A stretch of 64,000 nucleotides of DNA from Adiantum capillus-veneris (taxonomy: Eukaryota > Streptophyta > Polypodiopsida > Polypodiales > Pteridaceae), in contig CM043965.1 in assembly GCA_014529385.2 (NCBI GenBank), forward strand, positions 14,452,912 through 14,516,911, given 5' to 3'. Both the position numbers and the translations under genes were made by a program. Shown here piece after piece: positions 34,080 through 47,246 of the stretch. The first letter of the stretch is position 1; every line of letters begins with the position of its first letter. Under the pieces are notes generated by a model. That model was not told the DNA's origin, did not search any database, and saw only the letters and a list, made by a program, of their open reading frames with translations.

Positions 34080-36095
34080 GATATTTAAAGTTCTACCCCC
34101 AGAGTATGCAGAAAAGCTTCACCAAGACATATCTAAAAGGAACTTACTACTTCAGCAACATTCTCTGGAAGAGGGTCGCTTTCTGAACCATGGCCCTCCT
34201 CATCCTTGAAAGTCAAGTGTCAAGAATACTTTTTTTTGAATTCGAACCTCCCACCCAGAGGAAGCCCGCCTCAATGCCCCTCCTTGGTTCAACAACAGGG
34301 AGGATTTTGAGATGCCATATCTAAGAGGAACTTACTACTTCACCAACATGCTCTGGAAGAGGGTCTCTTTCTGAACCATGGCCCTCCTCATCCTCGAAAG
34401 TCAACAGTCTAGAATCCTTGTTTTTGATTTTGAACCTCCCACCCAGAGGAATCCCGCCTCAATGCCCCTCCTTGGTTCAAGGACAGGGAGGATTTCGAGA
34501 TGCTGATGTGAGCACACAAGAAGATAGAAGAGTTAATCCCTCAATAGTAATCCTTCCCTCAGCTCAAGTTTTCAAGTTAGAGAAGGACCTAAAAAACAGA
34601 GCACTAGCATGTCTACTTGCTGGACCCAGGCCACCAGATTAGATGTTAAAAGTATGGATCGAGCAACAAGGGCAACCGAGGGTGTAGAAGTAGAGACTAT
34701 ACAATATTTTCCCAAAATTTACTCTATTTGTCTTCAAGAACTCAGATATATATTTTAATGTTCTACTTGTGAAGGTTCCATGGCACATCAGTAACTCCCC
34801 CTATGTCTCTTTAAATGGAACAAGGGATTTAGCCCTAAGACATCACTAGGAACTACCTGGTCTGGGTAGAATTTTCTAAAAACCCTTGCAGTTACATCAT
34901 CATCTTGGAGTCATAGCATCCAAACTTGGAAAAGTATTAGGTGGAAGACCTTGACAAGATTTCTATATCCCTGCTTGGCACCCACAAGTCCTTGTGGAAA
35001 TGGATATATCCAAGCCCACAAATATGCCATCTGACATGGACATTCACATAGATGATTGTGAGACAAGTATAGTTTTTTTTATGAAATGGATTTCCAAAAA
35101 ACAAGGGTAGAAAGCTTGTTGAAGCTGTTATCACCCTCTAAAAAGGGTTTGAGCAAGCTACTGATTTTGGCCAAAAGTTTGTGTTTGTGAAGATTGACTT
35201 TGATAAGGCATATGACTTTGGTATTTCGAGGCTATGGGATTTGGCTCTCGAGACTGATATTGTTTGTTAATTTTTTTTTTGGTAATGCTTGAGCCCGAGT
35301 GGCTCTAAATGATCACATATAAGGAGTGTTTGATCGTTTTTAGATCAGTTCATCAAGGTTGTCCTATTGCTCCCCTCTTGTTTGCTATAGCAGTAGACAA
35401 CCTTAATTTCTTACTCAAGGATAGGATTAGGAGAGATCTCATCAAAGGCATGTCTCTCCCAAACTTTGAGAATATCAATGTTTATGCCAATTCACGGATG
35501 ATATGAATGCACTGCTCATGGATGATGGACCATCTATCAAGGAGTTTTGGACAGTTATGGATCTCTTCTACTTAGCCTCATGGTTCCAAAACCAGAAATT
35601 TTTCCTCTACCCCTCTCCCGGCTTTTCTTTTAGAAATAGGCTATAAAGCTATTCAAGAAGGACATGTCTTCAGATTACTTGGCATCCCTCCTAGTCTGGG
35701 AACTTTTTTGTTGGATGTTAATCTGTAGGCGTTGAAGGTAGCCTACGACCAGTAGCCTACAACCAGGTCATAATCTATAGAACAAAGAAGGCAATCCTAA
35801 AGGATTCTGAATACTACTACAACAAGATGCAGTAGGCCACCAAATCTCTACTTCTTCTCTGGATAAACGTCTTACCAAGGAAGAATGGAAGAAAAGAATG
35901 GATATCAAGATCAGCCACTTGGAATCTCACATTTAGGAAGGGAACTACTTCCTTGCTCAACTACAAGTGGAGATAGATTCCCTACCTGTTGCCTAATGAT
36001 GTTCCCTTATATAAACCTTTGTTATCATGGTTGTAAATTTCCCTTGGTGTATGTGCCACCTATTGATGTAACTTTTGTCTCTTCTTAATGTATTT
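34080..36095 (+). pseudogene. L1-type LINE remnant (ORF1 DUF4283-like joined to ORF2 RT)
   Basis: The segment to about 34640 and then 34780-35060 resembles plant LINE ORF1: RALACLLAG, then frames giving LGKVLGG and HPQVLVEMDISKP, like the DUF4283 region. Directly after comes ORF2 RT: EQATDFGQKFVFVKIDFDKAYD (about 35149-35215), SVHQGCPIAPLLFAIAV (35347-35400) and a GYKAIQEGHVFRLLGIP segment near 35640. The catalytic FADD box is replaced by VYANS. Endonuclease and the ORF1 zinc knuckle are missing, so an internal deletion joins ORF1 to the middle of ORF2. There are many stops. It runs to about 36095, before a (TA)n tract. Confidence 0.75.
34113..34502. repeat. 188-bp tandem duplication inside the LINE remnant
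   Basis: AACTTACTACTTCA at 34141 recurs at 34329, and both copies continue through CCTCCCACCCAGAGGAA and the CAGGGAGGATTT end. Copies differ at scattered positions. Confidence 0.9.
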
Positions 36096-36140
36096 TTCCT
36101 TGCATTTATGGTGTATCAGCTAGAGATGCATGTGATATAT

Positions 36141-36142
<2 letters not shown>

Positions 36143-36195
<53 letters not shown>
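36143..36195. repeat. (TA)n microsatellite
   Basis: About 53 bases of alternating A and T. Confidence 0.95.
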
Positions 36196-36200
<5 letters not shown>

Positions 36201-36419
36201 TAACATGTAAGGACATGCATCTCTAGTTGATAGTGAGGATGCCAACTTGAGCAAGCTGCTTGTCATTCTGATACACAACATGGTTATGTAATCCAAGAAT
36301 TGCAAATGGAAGTCTTACAATAATTTTGCTTCCCGGCCCTGAGAGAAAGACTCGTGGCAATTATGCATTGCTCAATCATCTATTGTCTTTAGTGTAGGCG
36401 TATAATCGCAGACACTATG

Positions 36420-36970
36420 GGGGATGGCATGGAAGATCTCTTCATAAAGATGGAGAGGCTTTTAACTTTTGAGGTGCTCATTACATGATAGCTCCTTCTA
36501 TAATTTTGAATGGAGAACGTGGCCTATTCATTGCACAAAATCTACAAGTCCCACCGCATTCATAGGTGACCCATATTCTTTTTTGTGGACCCATATATGG
36601 ATAGGGCCTTTGGCATCAGTTCATGTGCTACATCCATGGCATGACCACTTATGGTTTGTGTCTCAATGCAACATCTCTTTTAGCAAATAGAGACATTACC
36701 TATGCAAAATCCCAAAGACTTTATGTAGATGGAAAACCATATACACATGGAAACATAGCCAGCTTAATTAGTAGTATTCGAGGAAGGAATGCAAGAACCA
36801 ATTGCATATTTGTGGAATGCTAAAATGAACATAAACAGGAATACATGAGCAGAAATATTCCAAGATACATTCTTGTAAATTCCATTAGATCATTACGTAC
36901 TGGTGATGACCTATTAGTGAACTATGGATTTTTAGGCCAGAAAGAGCACCTCCAGCTCTAGATTGAATAT
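36420..36970 (+). pseudogene. SET-domain-like gene remnant
   Basis: Pieces in three frames: IILNGERGLFIAQNLQVPP (about 36500), then TYGLCLNATSLLANRDI, DGKPYTHGNIASLISSIRGR, NARTNCIFVEC (36755-36823), and after more stops RYILVNSIRSLRTGDDLLVNYGF (to about 36931). The order G-x-GLF, GNIA..IN-like, xNC.F, a basic loop and a final YGF is that of SET methyltransferases (NH..xxNC and DYG motifs). The match is short and diverged, so family placement is tentative. It lies between an LINE remnant and CACTA-like sequence and may be host sequence trapped there. Confidence 0.45.
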
Positions 36971-38334
36971 GTAAAAGTGCGGTTGTGGATTACGTATTAA
37001 ATTTCTGAAATTTACATGTATGTATTTGATACCGTTTAGTTTTTTGCTTAATCAATTTGTTTCTATCTTAAATACTAAGTATGCGTTACAAAATATTAAG
37101 TTTGATTTTTATATATAGAATGCTTATATTTGTATCTATGTGATAGGTTCCAGATTATGATGTTGAAAATGATGTGCGTCTACCTTCTCATGGCATCTCA
37201 CATATGTCAATTGTATGCATGAAACTCCTTTGTAAGAGTGATCCAAACAAATATGAGAGAGTAAAGAAACTACATGGATCGCAAAAAGAATGATGTTTTT
37301 GATGACAATGATGACAAGGATGACTTTATTTATGATTGGTACAAGGAAAGTGGAGCGTGAAATAACGAAAGTTTCCTTAGAGAAAAAGCACGTGAGCAAA
37401 TCTATGGAGGCACAAATTTGTCACGGTTAAGCGCAAGTTTTCTTATTCTCAACCTCCAAAATTGTTATGCTTGGAGTAATGCATCCATTTTGGTACTATT
37501 AAAGTAAATTCTTTTTCCGTTCAATGTTTATTGCATTATTTTTGAATGTTTTAATACTTAATCTGTATGTGGTGTTTGCTTGAAATGTTGCAAGCTACTA
37601 TCTCAAAAGTTCTTACCCTCAAAGGACCTCTTTTCCACATCAAGAGATTAAGTGAAAAAGATGTTGAGCAAGCTTGGACTCGATTACAACACCATACACG
37701 CATGTCCCAATGATTGTATTTTGAATAGAGACGAATAAAAAAATGAAAAGGCATGTCCAAAATATAAAACATCTCGTTATAAAGATATGAGCAGACGGAT
37801 CCCTTGTAAGATGGTTTGACATTTTTCATTGACATCCCATGTACAACACGTATTTTGAATGCGAGATTTAGTAAGACTTATAGACTCGGAAGCAAAGAAT
37901 GCAAGTATGGATGGGATTATGAGAATTCTCTCAAATTTCCCTGATTTCACTTTCAAACATATCAATACAAAATGTTATGAGTTTGAAACAGAACCACAAC
38001 GCATTAAGATGGGCGTTGGCTTAGATGGTGTGAATCTATTCTCCATGCGCTCAAGAAAATGGTCTACTTGAAAGAGCTATGGACAGGCATAGATGTGCTT
38101 GATATGTCAAAATTGGAAAATAAAAGGAGATACAAAGTTTGATGAATTTTAGCATCGACTATACATGGCTTTTTTAGCTATAGATTATGAGTCGATATTG
38201 ATTTGTGTTTAAATAACACAAATCAATATTGACTTTTTTAGCTACAGATTATGAGTCGATATTGATTTGTGTTTAAATAACACACGCAAATACTTTTTAT
38301 TTTATTTTATTATTTATCATCATACTAAATATTT
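36971..38334. other. No gene recognised; possible CACTA interior
   Basis: AT-rich DNA with short open frames such as ISHMSIVCMKLLCKSDPNKY near 37190-37250 that I cannot assign. A 67-base unit with TTTAGCTA-AGATTATGAGTCGATATTG is duplicated at about 38172-38290. Confidence 0.4.
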
Positions 38335-39560
38335 TACTATGGATGTAGGGTGCTCAATCAAAGGTTATAAAGCTTGTTCCTCATGTGGTGACTGGATGAT
38401 ATCTACGTATAGTAAGCATCTCAATCAAAAAAATATACCTTGGATGCATACAATTTTTACCCAAAGATCATTTGCTACGTTGAAGCACACAAACTAGATA
38501 TTTCAATGAAAAGATAAAAATTACCCACATTATGTAGAAGTGAACCGAAGGGTCCATTATTGATCCACAGTCAGAGATTACAAGCGATGAATATGATGAT
38601 CGATCTTGAGGACGACCCTCTCTAACTCCCTCTATCTATGTATGATTTTCTTTGGAGTATTGGAAGGGTTTGAAGATCGCTCATCTTCTTGATCCTATGC
38701 ATTTATTCAAAAATGTAGGCCACTCTTTGTGAAAATATCTTATTAGTTTCAAGTAACTCGAAACGACTTAAAAGATCAAAATTACAAAGTTTGCAACTTG
38801 TGGCCCCATGTTGATGAAGAGATGGGTCAAAAGAATATGCACATGCACATGATTAATCAAAGAATACAATCTATCTGCACACCCACGAGCTATGGTGCCT
38901 CATTGAAGAATATGTTCACTGTGGATGACACGAGTCTTTTGAACTTGAAGACACATGATTGGCATAATTTGATCAAGGTAACCCAATATTTTTTTAATTG
39001 TAACAAATCCTTCCTCCAACTAAGAGATACTAATTTGACTATAAATTGATACATGTAGCATGTTCTCCACCTTGTTTTTGATGGTTTGTTGGCAAGTGGT
39101 ATATGAGAGGTCATTCATCGTTCAGGGAAGCTAGCAAGGTATATGTATAGCTCTTGGATGTTTGTATATATACTTTTAAGAAATGTTTCACACATTGTTC
39201 TTGTATTTTTTATAGATGGATCACTTCGAAAGAGATTGATACAAGGTCAATACCACAAAAGAAAAGAGAATGCATTGAGCTCCTTTGTTTCATGGAGAAA
39301 GAGTTACTGATGTCCTTTTTCAATATCCAAGTCCACGTACTCATTCATCTCATGGATGAGATAGAGATTGAAGGTGTTGCTAGCGGTGTTGTTAGTGCTT
39401 GTTGCATGTTTTGGGTTGAGAGATTTATCAGAGTTTTAAAGGGGTTTGTTCGCCAAAGAGCACGATCAAATGATTCAATGGCCGAGGGATGGGTTCTTGG
39501 ATAGTGCATGTGTTACCTTTAAGAGTACCTTGAGCATGTTACCATAGTTGCTCCTTGCAG
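38335..39560 (+). pseudogene. CACTA transposase remnant (TNP2 / DUF4218-like)
   Basis: Scattered frames match the order of plant TNP2-family transposases: VGCSIKGYKACSSCGDW (38346-38395; the GWSTKG..AC..C zinc-like region); PTSYGASLKNMF, then LKTHDWHNLIKV (38885-38985; the LKTHD(W/Y)H box); then 39222-39504 with CFMEKELLMSFFNIQVHVLI and HLMDEIEIEG, FWVERFIRVLKGFVRQRA and SMAEGWVLG, which fits the DUF4218 domain (E..FPP.FFD.M.HL, Y..ER....K..V.N.A.PEGSIAEGY). Stops and likely intron remnants break it. The class moves CACTA elements by cut and paste. Confidence 0.7.
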
Positions 39561-39989
39561 ATAGACAATGGTTGAGTCTCCTACATTGTCAAATGAGGTG
39601 TTATGTGGCAAGGGTATTCCTCGCAAGCTCATAGATGCATAATGCTTGAACATATCCATATTTATTATTTACAACTCACAGTGTATGGGAAGATTTATTG
39701 AAGAGTATAAGGAAGTTTGCAACCCATAAGATATACACAAATGTTTGACACTATAGACTTTGAAGTTTCTTCTAAGGCATTTTGGATATCTTATGTTAAA
39801 ACAAATTGTATGGGAGATTGATTGGTTCTGTGCTCAAATTATAAAGGTGCTAGAGCCACAATGAGATAAGAGACATCTAGTTTTGGGCAGTTGACTCTTC
39901 AAAACATTACCAAAAACACAAGAATCATATATTTTGCCAACACATTGTGAGCAAGCTTTCTTCTACAGTTCTCTAGATTCTCTCAGTCT

Positions 39990-40252
39990 ATGGAGGCAAG
40001 TCGTGTGCTTATCAATCCTCAAGGACGTCAAATATTTGACACCACCAACTTAGATGGGATCTTAGATGATGTAACTCAAGAGAACAACACGGGTTCTACA
40101 CATTCTCATCTCCTAACAACATTAGAACATGACGACTACTCTAACAAAGAAGAGAGTGACACTCATGCAATGGATGATGAAATGGAAGATCTAGCCTTAG
40201 AGTTAGACATTGAGCCTTTGAGAGAGTCAAATCAATCCTCGATCTATAAGTA
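39990..40252 (+). pseudogene. Acidic open frame downstream of the transposase remnant
   Basis: 87 codons from an ATG at 39990: NPQGRQIFDTTNLDGILDD, then a region rich in Asp, Glu and Ser. It follows the DUF4218-like segment by about 450 bases and could be the C-terminal part of the same former protein. No motif recognised. Confidence 0.3.
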
Positions 40253-41320
40253 GGACTTGATTCTCATTTGGGATCATCTTGTGTGATCACCCTACTTGGA
40301 CTCTACACCTTTGGAGTCTCTACCCGCACACCCAAACCGGTGTGGGCTAAGTGGTATGGGATACTGACCCTTGCGGTAGAGGCTAGCCCAGTGGCTGCAA
40401 GCCCCAGGCTCGGGGGTGAGCCCGTATTGGCTCTATGGTTGAGAGGTGAGCCTGATGTTTGCCCATTTACGTGTCTAGGAGTGAGTTAGTAGGCTTGTGT
40501 TACATCATGTGTGCATGATTTTTTTAATTTTATAACCAAGGATATTCTTGAGGACAACAATGCAAAATAAGGAAAGAAATGTTACGTCCCTAGACATCAA
40601 GATATGTGCCTATAGTATGCCCAACCAGTGTGAACCTGACTCTTTGGTTATGAAATCCTATAGGTAGGACTTGAGTCTCATTTGCGATAATCTTGTGTGA
40701 TCACCACAATTGGACTCTACATCCTTGGCGGCTCTACCCGCACACCCGCACTGGTGTGGGCTTGATGGTATGGGACACCGGCCCTTGTAGAAGAGGCTAG
40801 CCCACTGGCTGTAGGCCCCCAGGCTTGGGGGTGAGTCCCTATTGGATCTATGGTTGGGAGGTGATCCTGATGTTCGTTGATTACGTTTTTAAGAGTAAGT
40901 TAGGCTTGTGTCATGTCATGTGCGCAAGATTTTCCCCGTTTTATAACCAAGAGTATTGTTGAGGACATCAATTCAACATAGGAGAGAAGTGTTACATCCC
41001 TAGACATCAGGATGTGTTCTTGGATTATGTCTAGTTAGTGTGAACTTGGCCCTTTGGTTATAAAGTACTATAAGTAGGACTTGAGTCTCATTTGCAATCA
41101 TCTTGTGTGATCACCAGACTTGGACTCTACACCCTTGGCGGATCTGTCCGCACACCCATATTGGTGTAAGCTCTGTGGTATGGGACACCGGCCCTTGTAG
41201 TGGAGGCTAGCCTACTGGGCGCAGGCCCCCAGGCTCTGGGTGAGCCAATATTGGAGGTGAGCTTGATGTCCGCCCATTATGTGTCTAGGAGTGAGTTTGG
41301 CTAGTGTCATGCCATTATCT
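40244..41320. repeat. 412-bp tandem repeat, about 2.6 copies
   Basis: Units begin near 40251, 40665 and 41075 (TAGGACTTGA/AGTCTCATTTG), giving periods of 414 and 410. The third copy breaks off near 41320. Each unit holds a GC-rich centre (GGCTAGCCCA, CCCCAGGCT) and an AT-rich part with TGTTACGTCCCTAGACATCA. Copies differ by scattered substitutions and small indels, so it is not recent. There is no ORF longer than about 70 codons. Confidence 0.9.
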
Positions 41321-41639
41321 GTCCTGTCTTCATCGATCTATCTTACAATGGATAAGCCATAAAGAATCCAAAACCACATGGCGTTCATGGATTTGACATA
41401 GTACTTACAAATTTTCCTCAACGAGCTTTGTGACATTCTTTCATGACACCCACAATAGATTGGTTCTTGACATTTGGTATGATGGGAGAAGAAAGTGTTT
41501 CTAGCTCGACTAGAGCAAGATTTATACCAGCTTTTTTAAAGCCAAGATTCATGTGAGGCATGGAGACTCTTCCATGGGCATTCTCCCCCTCTAGTCATCA
41601 CTTCTATGGAGGCATGGGGTCATTATGCATCATCTCTCT

Positions 41640-41907
41640 ACGTAGTCTAAAGGCAGCATTGACAAAGCTTTTCAGTGATGACTGATGCAATACTTTCTCA
41701 GGCAACACTTGATACCAGGCATCATTGATGATGATGATAATGATGATTTTAGTTTTTCACTTTATTTCATTTTTATTTTCTACCCAGACATTGTGTTTTT
41801 ATTTTTGTAACCAGACATTTTATTTTTATTTTTGCCCAGACATTGTATTAGATCCACCAAGATTGTATCATTTTGGTCTCATAGGTCATTTTGGCCTTTT
41901 GAAGAGG
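41640..41907 (+). pseudogene. LINE 3' end (3' UTR fragment)
   Basis: Shares with 45930-46170 the sequence from ATTGACAAAGC through a (GAT)n tract, ATTGTATTAGATCCAC, AAGATTGTATCA, TTGGTCTCA and GGTCATTTTGG..TTTTGAAGA. Parts recur at 56880-56930. No coding part adjoins this copy. The GT/GA microsatellite follows exactly where the other copies have a (TTTCA)n/(TC)n tail. Confidence 0.75.
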
Positions 41908-43205
<1,298 letters not shown>

Positions 43206-43225
<20 letters not shown>

Positions 43226-45025
43226 CATTGAAGATGGTGAAGATCTAGACTTTACACTTCCACAAATCATTACTTCTTTCCTTGCTTCAATGATTGCTTT
43301 TAGTACAAATGATTGAATATGGTGAAGATCTAGACTTTACACTTCCACAAATCATTACTTCTTTCCTTGCTTCAATGATTTCTTTTAGTACGAATGATGG
43401 TTTCTTTTACTTTCCATGAAGAGAGGGAATATGAGAGAGCGGTAGAGATATGTAGAGGGACAAAGAGAGAGAAGAGGAGAATGACAATCGATGGGGGACC
43501 AAACAACCCTCTCAAGGGCCCCTACGGAACTGATTTGATGCACCATTGGATCCATCTCAATGTGGGATTGTTGATGGTCAGCAAGGGATATATATGGGGC
43601 TGATTTGTGCTCCCGTTGTGAGAGGAATTAAGGGCTGAAAAATCACTGCAAAAACACAGATTTGGGACATATAATGGGGCATATCTGTCACGTAAATCAT
43701 GGCTAAAAATGCAGATCTCAATGACGCGATGATGGGCCGCAATGGAGCAATTGATGCCGGCAAGGGAATTGCTGAGGGGAGGCTCGATGGTTGCCGAAGT
43801 ACCGGATCGCAATGGGGGAAGCTAGTGACACCAGGATCCAAGCCGAACCGGTAGAGAGAGACTAGAATCCGAAAACTGTCGAGAAACTCCTCTTGGGGGT
43901 TCGACTAGATTGTTGCATGATGAAATCTCTAGATGAATCCTCGACTATGCAACAGATATGAGTGTGAATGTAGGCTCACGATGCCTGCAAACTCCCGTGG
44001 TGGTTGCCTCAGATTGGAACCCTTTGGCTCCGGGTGATGGCTACCAATTTCTTAGAAGACGTAGATTGTGTGAACTGGATGTGATGCCAAAGATGTGTAC
44101 AGATCATCGGTGATGCAAGAGTCTCTTCTAAAATGAAGGAATTGTCCAAGAAGATGGGAGAGATGGTTGTTCAAACAATGCCAAGACTCCAAAGCTGATA
44201 GGCTCAGTTGGATAGCTCCTTCCTTTATCATCACATGCCACTAACAAATCCTAATACTCGTAATCAACATCTTCATGTTTCCAATGCATGTCTTCAATGA
44301 TGTGATATGTCATGTGGAAGAAATTATGACAGCAAATATCCATACTAGGATTTCTTTATGTTGAGGTGGTAAAGCGCGCACACCAAGTCAACTACCCTCT
44401 CATAGTACACACAACCATAACACCCGGTATACATTGTTTGCATTTCCTACGCTCAAGGTGCACGATCCTACGCACAATGGCAGGTCCTGTAGCTCTCTAA
44501 GTGAGAGAAGCGTCCTTGGGCCAAACAAAAAAACACAAGAGAGATTTTTTTTCAAAGATTAGCGGACTAGTGCAAAATCACAAAGCTCTGATACCAATGT
44601 CAGGTGCAGAGGGATTGAATATGGTGAAGATAGAGACTTTAAACTTCCACAAATCTTTACTTCTTTCCTTGCTTCAATGATTTCTTTTAGCATGAACAAT
44701 GGTTCCCTTTACGTTCCACGAAGAGAGGGAATTAGAGAAAGCGGTAGATATACAGAGGAAGAAAGAGAGAGAAGAGGAGAATGACACCCGATGGGGTCCC
44801 AACCAACCCTGTCAAGGACACCCCACATTGTTTCTGATGTGGTAATTTCTTTTGATTGCGTAAATGGAATGTTGCCGTGGTAACTCCTCATGAAGAGGCA
44901 CCTCTGGGGCTGTTTTGATGGGCCATTGGATCCATATCGATTTGGGATTGCTGACGGTCAGCAAGGGGTAGATTTGGGGCTGATTTATGCTCGAGATGTG
45001 AGAGGAATGAAGGGCTAAAAATACA
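43206..45025 (-). mobile_element. Second TRIM-like LTR element, minus strand
   Basis: The right LTR (44598-45025) starts TGTCAGGTGC directly after GCTCTGATACCAA, the complement of the tRNA-Met primer site, so the element reads leftwards. A related block at about 43206-43645 shares the stretch from GGTGAAGAT through CCACAAATC, GAGAGGGAAT, CCATTGGATCCAT and TCAGCAAGG to GAGGAAT-AAGGGCT. The 950 bases between them have no ORF. An 85-bp unit is tandemly duplicated in the left copy (43236, 43321). The right copy carries about 65 extra bases near 44830-44900. The left boundary and target duplication are unresolved. Confidence 0.6.
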
Positions 45026-45231
45026 CTTTTACTTCGGAGACTGATTTTGTCTACATAGATGGTATATACAGACGCTTATGCGCATAGGATCCAATGAGAC
45101 CGCTAGAGAAGCCCACTTATATATTGATGGAGACAACATGATGGTATGGCCAACTGACATCGTGGTTTTAGTCACACGGTTTCAACATGGATAGATTGCC
45201 TCCATTCTAGTACTTCTTGGATGCACCCTCC

Positions 45232-46186
45232 CTATCTCTCACACGGACAACGATCACTAGACTCATACGTTAGGATCTAATTCAGCTAGATATGAGGAGC
45301 ACATGGATACAACCAAGAGAGGAGTTGGACACGAAGATGGATTTCTATAGAGAGCATCTTCTCCAACTAGCAGAGGATGGATATGTGATCAGACCGGCCT
45401 ACATGGACACTCATTTATCCCATGGGATACAATGTGCTATTGGTCAAATGTGCACACCATTGCATCAGTTAGAGATTGAGACTAACAAATTTAGGCCAAT
45501 ACCAATAGAGGTAGGACTTGTCAGTTGTATCATATAGAGCGAGAGACAAAGTTACATCACATTTGTCATTGTTCGCTATATTATCAGATACGAGGCTGCT
45601 TTCATTGTCTATTCAGAGAGGGATTTAGACCACATGCTAGAGTCACGAGTTATCAGGATTAGAGATGCCTCAGGTTGTTTTTGCTAGAGCTTCACTAACA
45701 CAGGGAGCTTCACTAACACAGGGAGAGTCTCATGAGGAGGTCAGTAAAGCATGGATTCACAACAAACTTTGGAGCCCACTTATACCAAAGGTATATTAGT
45801 TAACAGAGTCATTGAGCTAGGGAGCTCTAGACGCCCATGTCTACAAGGGCGACCGACATCGACGAAGGCTTCATCAGAGAATCATGACTTTTCTAGCATG
45901 ACATGGGAGATGCCCAGTACAACTATTTATAGAGGCAAACATTGACAAAGCTCTTTAGTGATCAATGCAATACATTCTCAGACAACGCCCGATGCTAGGC
46001 ATCCTCGGGCATTGATGATGATGATGATGATGATGATGATCTTAGTTCATACTTTACTTCATTTTTATTTTTGTATCCACATTGTATTAGATCCACAAAG
46101 ATTGTATCACTTTGGTCTCACAGGTCATTTTGGCATTTTGAAGACGTTTAATATAACATTTCATTCTATCTCTCTCTCTCTCTCTC
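45232..46186 (+). pseudogene. LINE fragment: ORF2 C-terminus and 3' UTR with TC-rich tail
   Basis: Frames give QLYHIERETKLHHICHC-like and RGCFHCLFREGFRPHA residues (45515-45640), matching the C-terminal zinc-binding segment of the neighbouring copy at 51.2 kb. The 3' UTR follows: ATTGACAAAGC at 45945, a (GAT)8 tract at 46014-46042, ATTGTATTAGATCCAC, CATTTTGG, then CATTTCATT and (TC)n to 46186. The coding part is broken by stops. Confidence 0.7.
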
Positions 46187-46934
46187 ATGGCACTATATGA
46201 GACTATTATAGGGAGAGTACGGTTAGCAGAGGATATTTTAGAACCTATTCACTCTACTATTGGGGTGAAGTAGGGATGCCCACTTTTTTCGACTTTGTTT
46301 GGATTGTATATTGATAAGATTACTGACTATATTGAGACTGCAGGGGATAGAGGAGCACAGATGTCAGGTACATCGATACCTCTATTGCTTTATGCCGATG
46401 ATATTGTGCTTATTTCAGACTCTCTAGAGGGTATACAAAGACATCTAGATGCATTATATGCTTATGCACATGACAGTGGCTCTCCATAAACCTTGGCAGA
46501 ACCAAGGTGATGGTATTCAATACTACAACATAGTGGATCAAGAGATCAACACTTATTTTTACGACAAGAGATAGTAGAGTATGTAAAATCTTATACATAT
46601 CTTGTTGTTGTATTTAGTGGACCTACTTTCTCTATGAGAGGTTGTGTAGAAGCGAGATTGACGAGGGGATATGCGACATTAGGAGGACTAGAGAGGATAT
46701 GTTTACAGATGCAGTTTCAGGAGCCACGCACTAAGCTAGAGAGGAAATGTTTACAGATGCAGTTTTAGGAGCCACGCACTAAGTTGTGGCTATTTGACAC
46801 ATTGGTCACTTCCACCATGCTTTATGGAGTGCAGATATGGGGGCCTAGCCTAGATCATCATAGTAGATCAGGGCGCACATATGATGGAGGGAGATCTACA
46901 GAAAGAACACTTATATCCATGATCTCCAGGCTGA
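46187..46934 (+). pseudogene. LINE reverse transcriptase, 5'-truncated copy, left part
   Basis: Begins immediately after the TC tail of the preceding LINE. Translation: LAEDILEPIHSTIGVK, stop, GCPLFSTLFGLYIDKITD, then LLLYADDIVLISDSLEGIQ (46379-46436), with the non-LTR GCPL and YADD boxes, and later STMLYGVQIWGP (46809-46845), typical of the thumb region. Two stops and a 48-bp tandem duplication (46691-46782) damage it. It is interrupted at 46934 by an LTR element and resumes at 50707 (or 50712 after the duplicated bases). Confidence 0.85.
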
Positions 46935-47125
46935 TGAAGGGGATCGGGGAGCACTACAGACGGAGAGTGAGTGAGAGAAGGAGACACACGACACACAAAT
47001 ATGGGTGGGGAGACTCAAAAGAGTGAGCAGCCCCCTATACACTTATGCTATGTATAAGGTATACAAGTTAGTGGGTGCCCAGACTTTGGGCGGCCAGGCA
47101 AGGCACAGGCGCCTATACCCCAACA
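46935..47125 (-). repeat. 3' LTR of the gag-only element
   Basis: 191 bp, TG to CA. By eye it differs from its partner by about nine substitutions and one 2-base indel, roughly 95 percent identity. Confidence 0.9.
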
Positions 47126-47246
47126 ACCTCCCACTTAAAGGCGACTGTGCCTTTAAGCAAGGGAACCTAGTCTAAAGACTACAAAAGGCGAGAGAAAACC
47201 GCTCTCAACCGATGCCCACTGGCTGGCTGTGATCGTGTGCATCGGG

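Noticed and set aside
40251-41320. CRISPR-like or riboswitch-like array
   Set aside because: The units are 412 bp, imperfect and without spacers, in a plant nuclear context; this is a tandem repeat.
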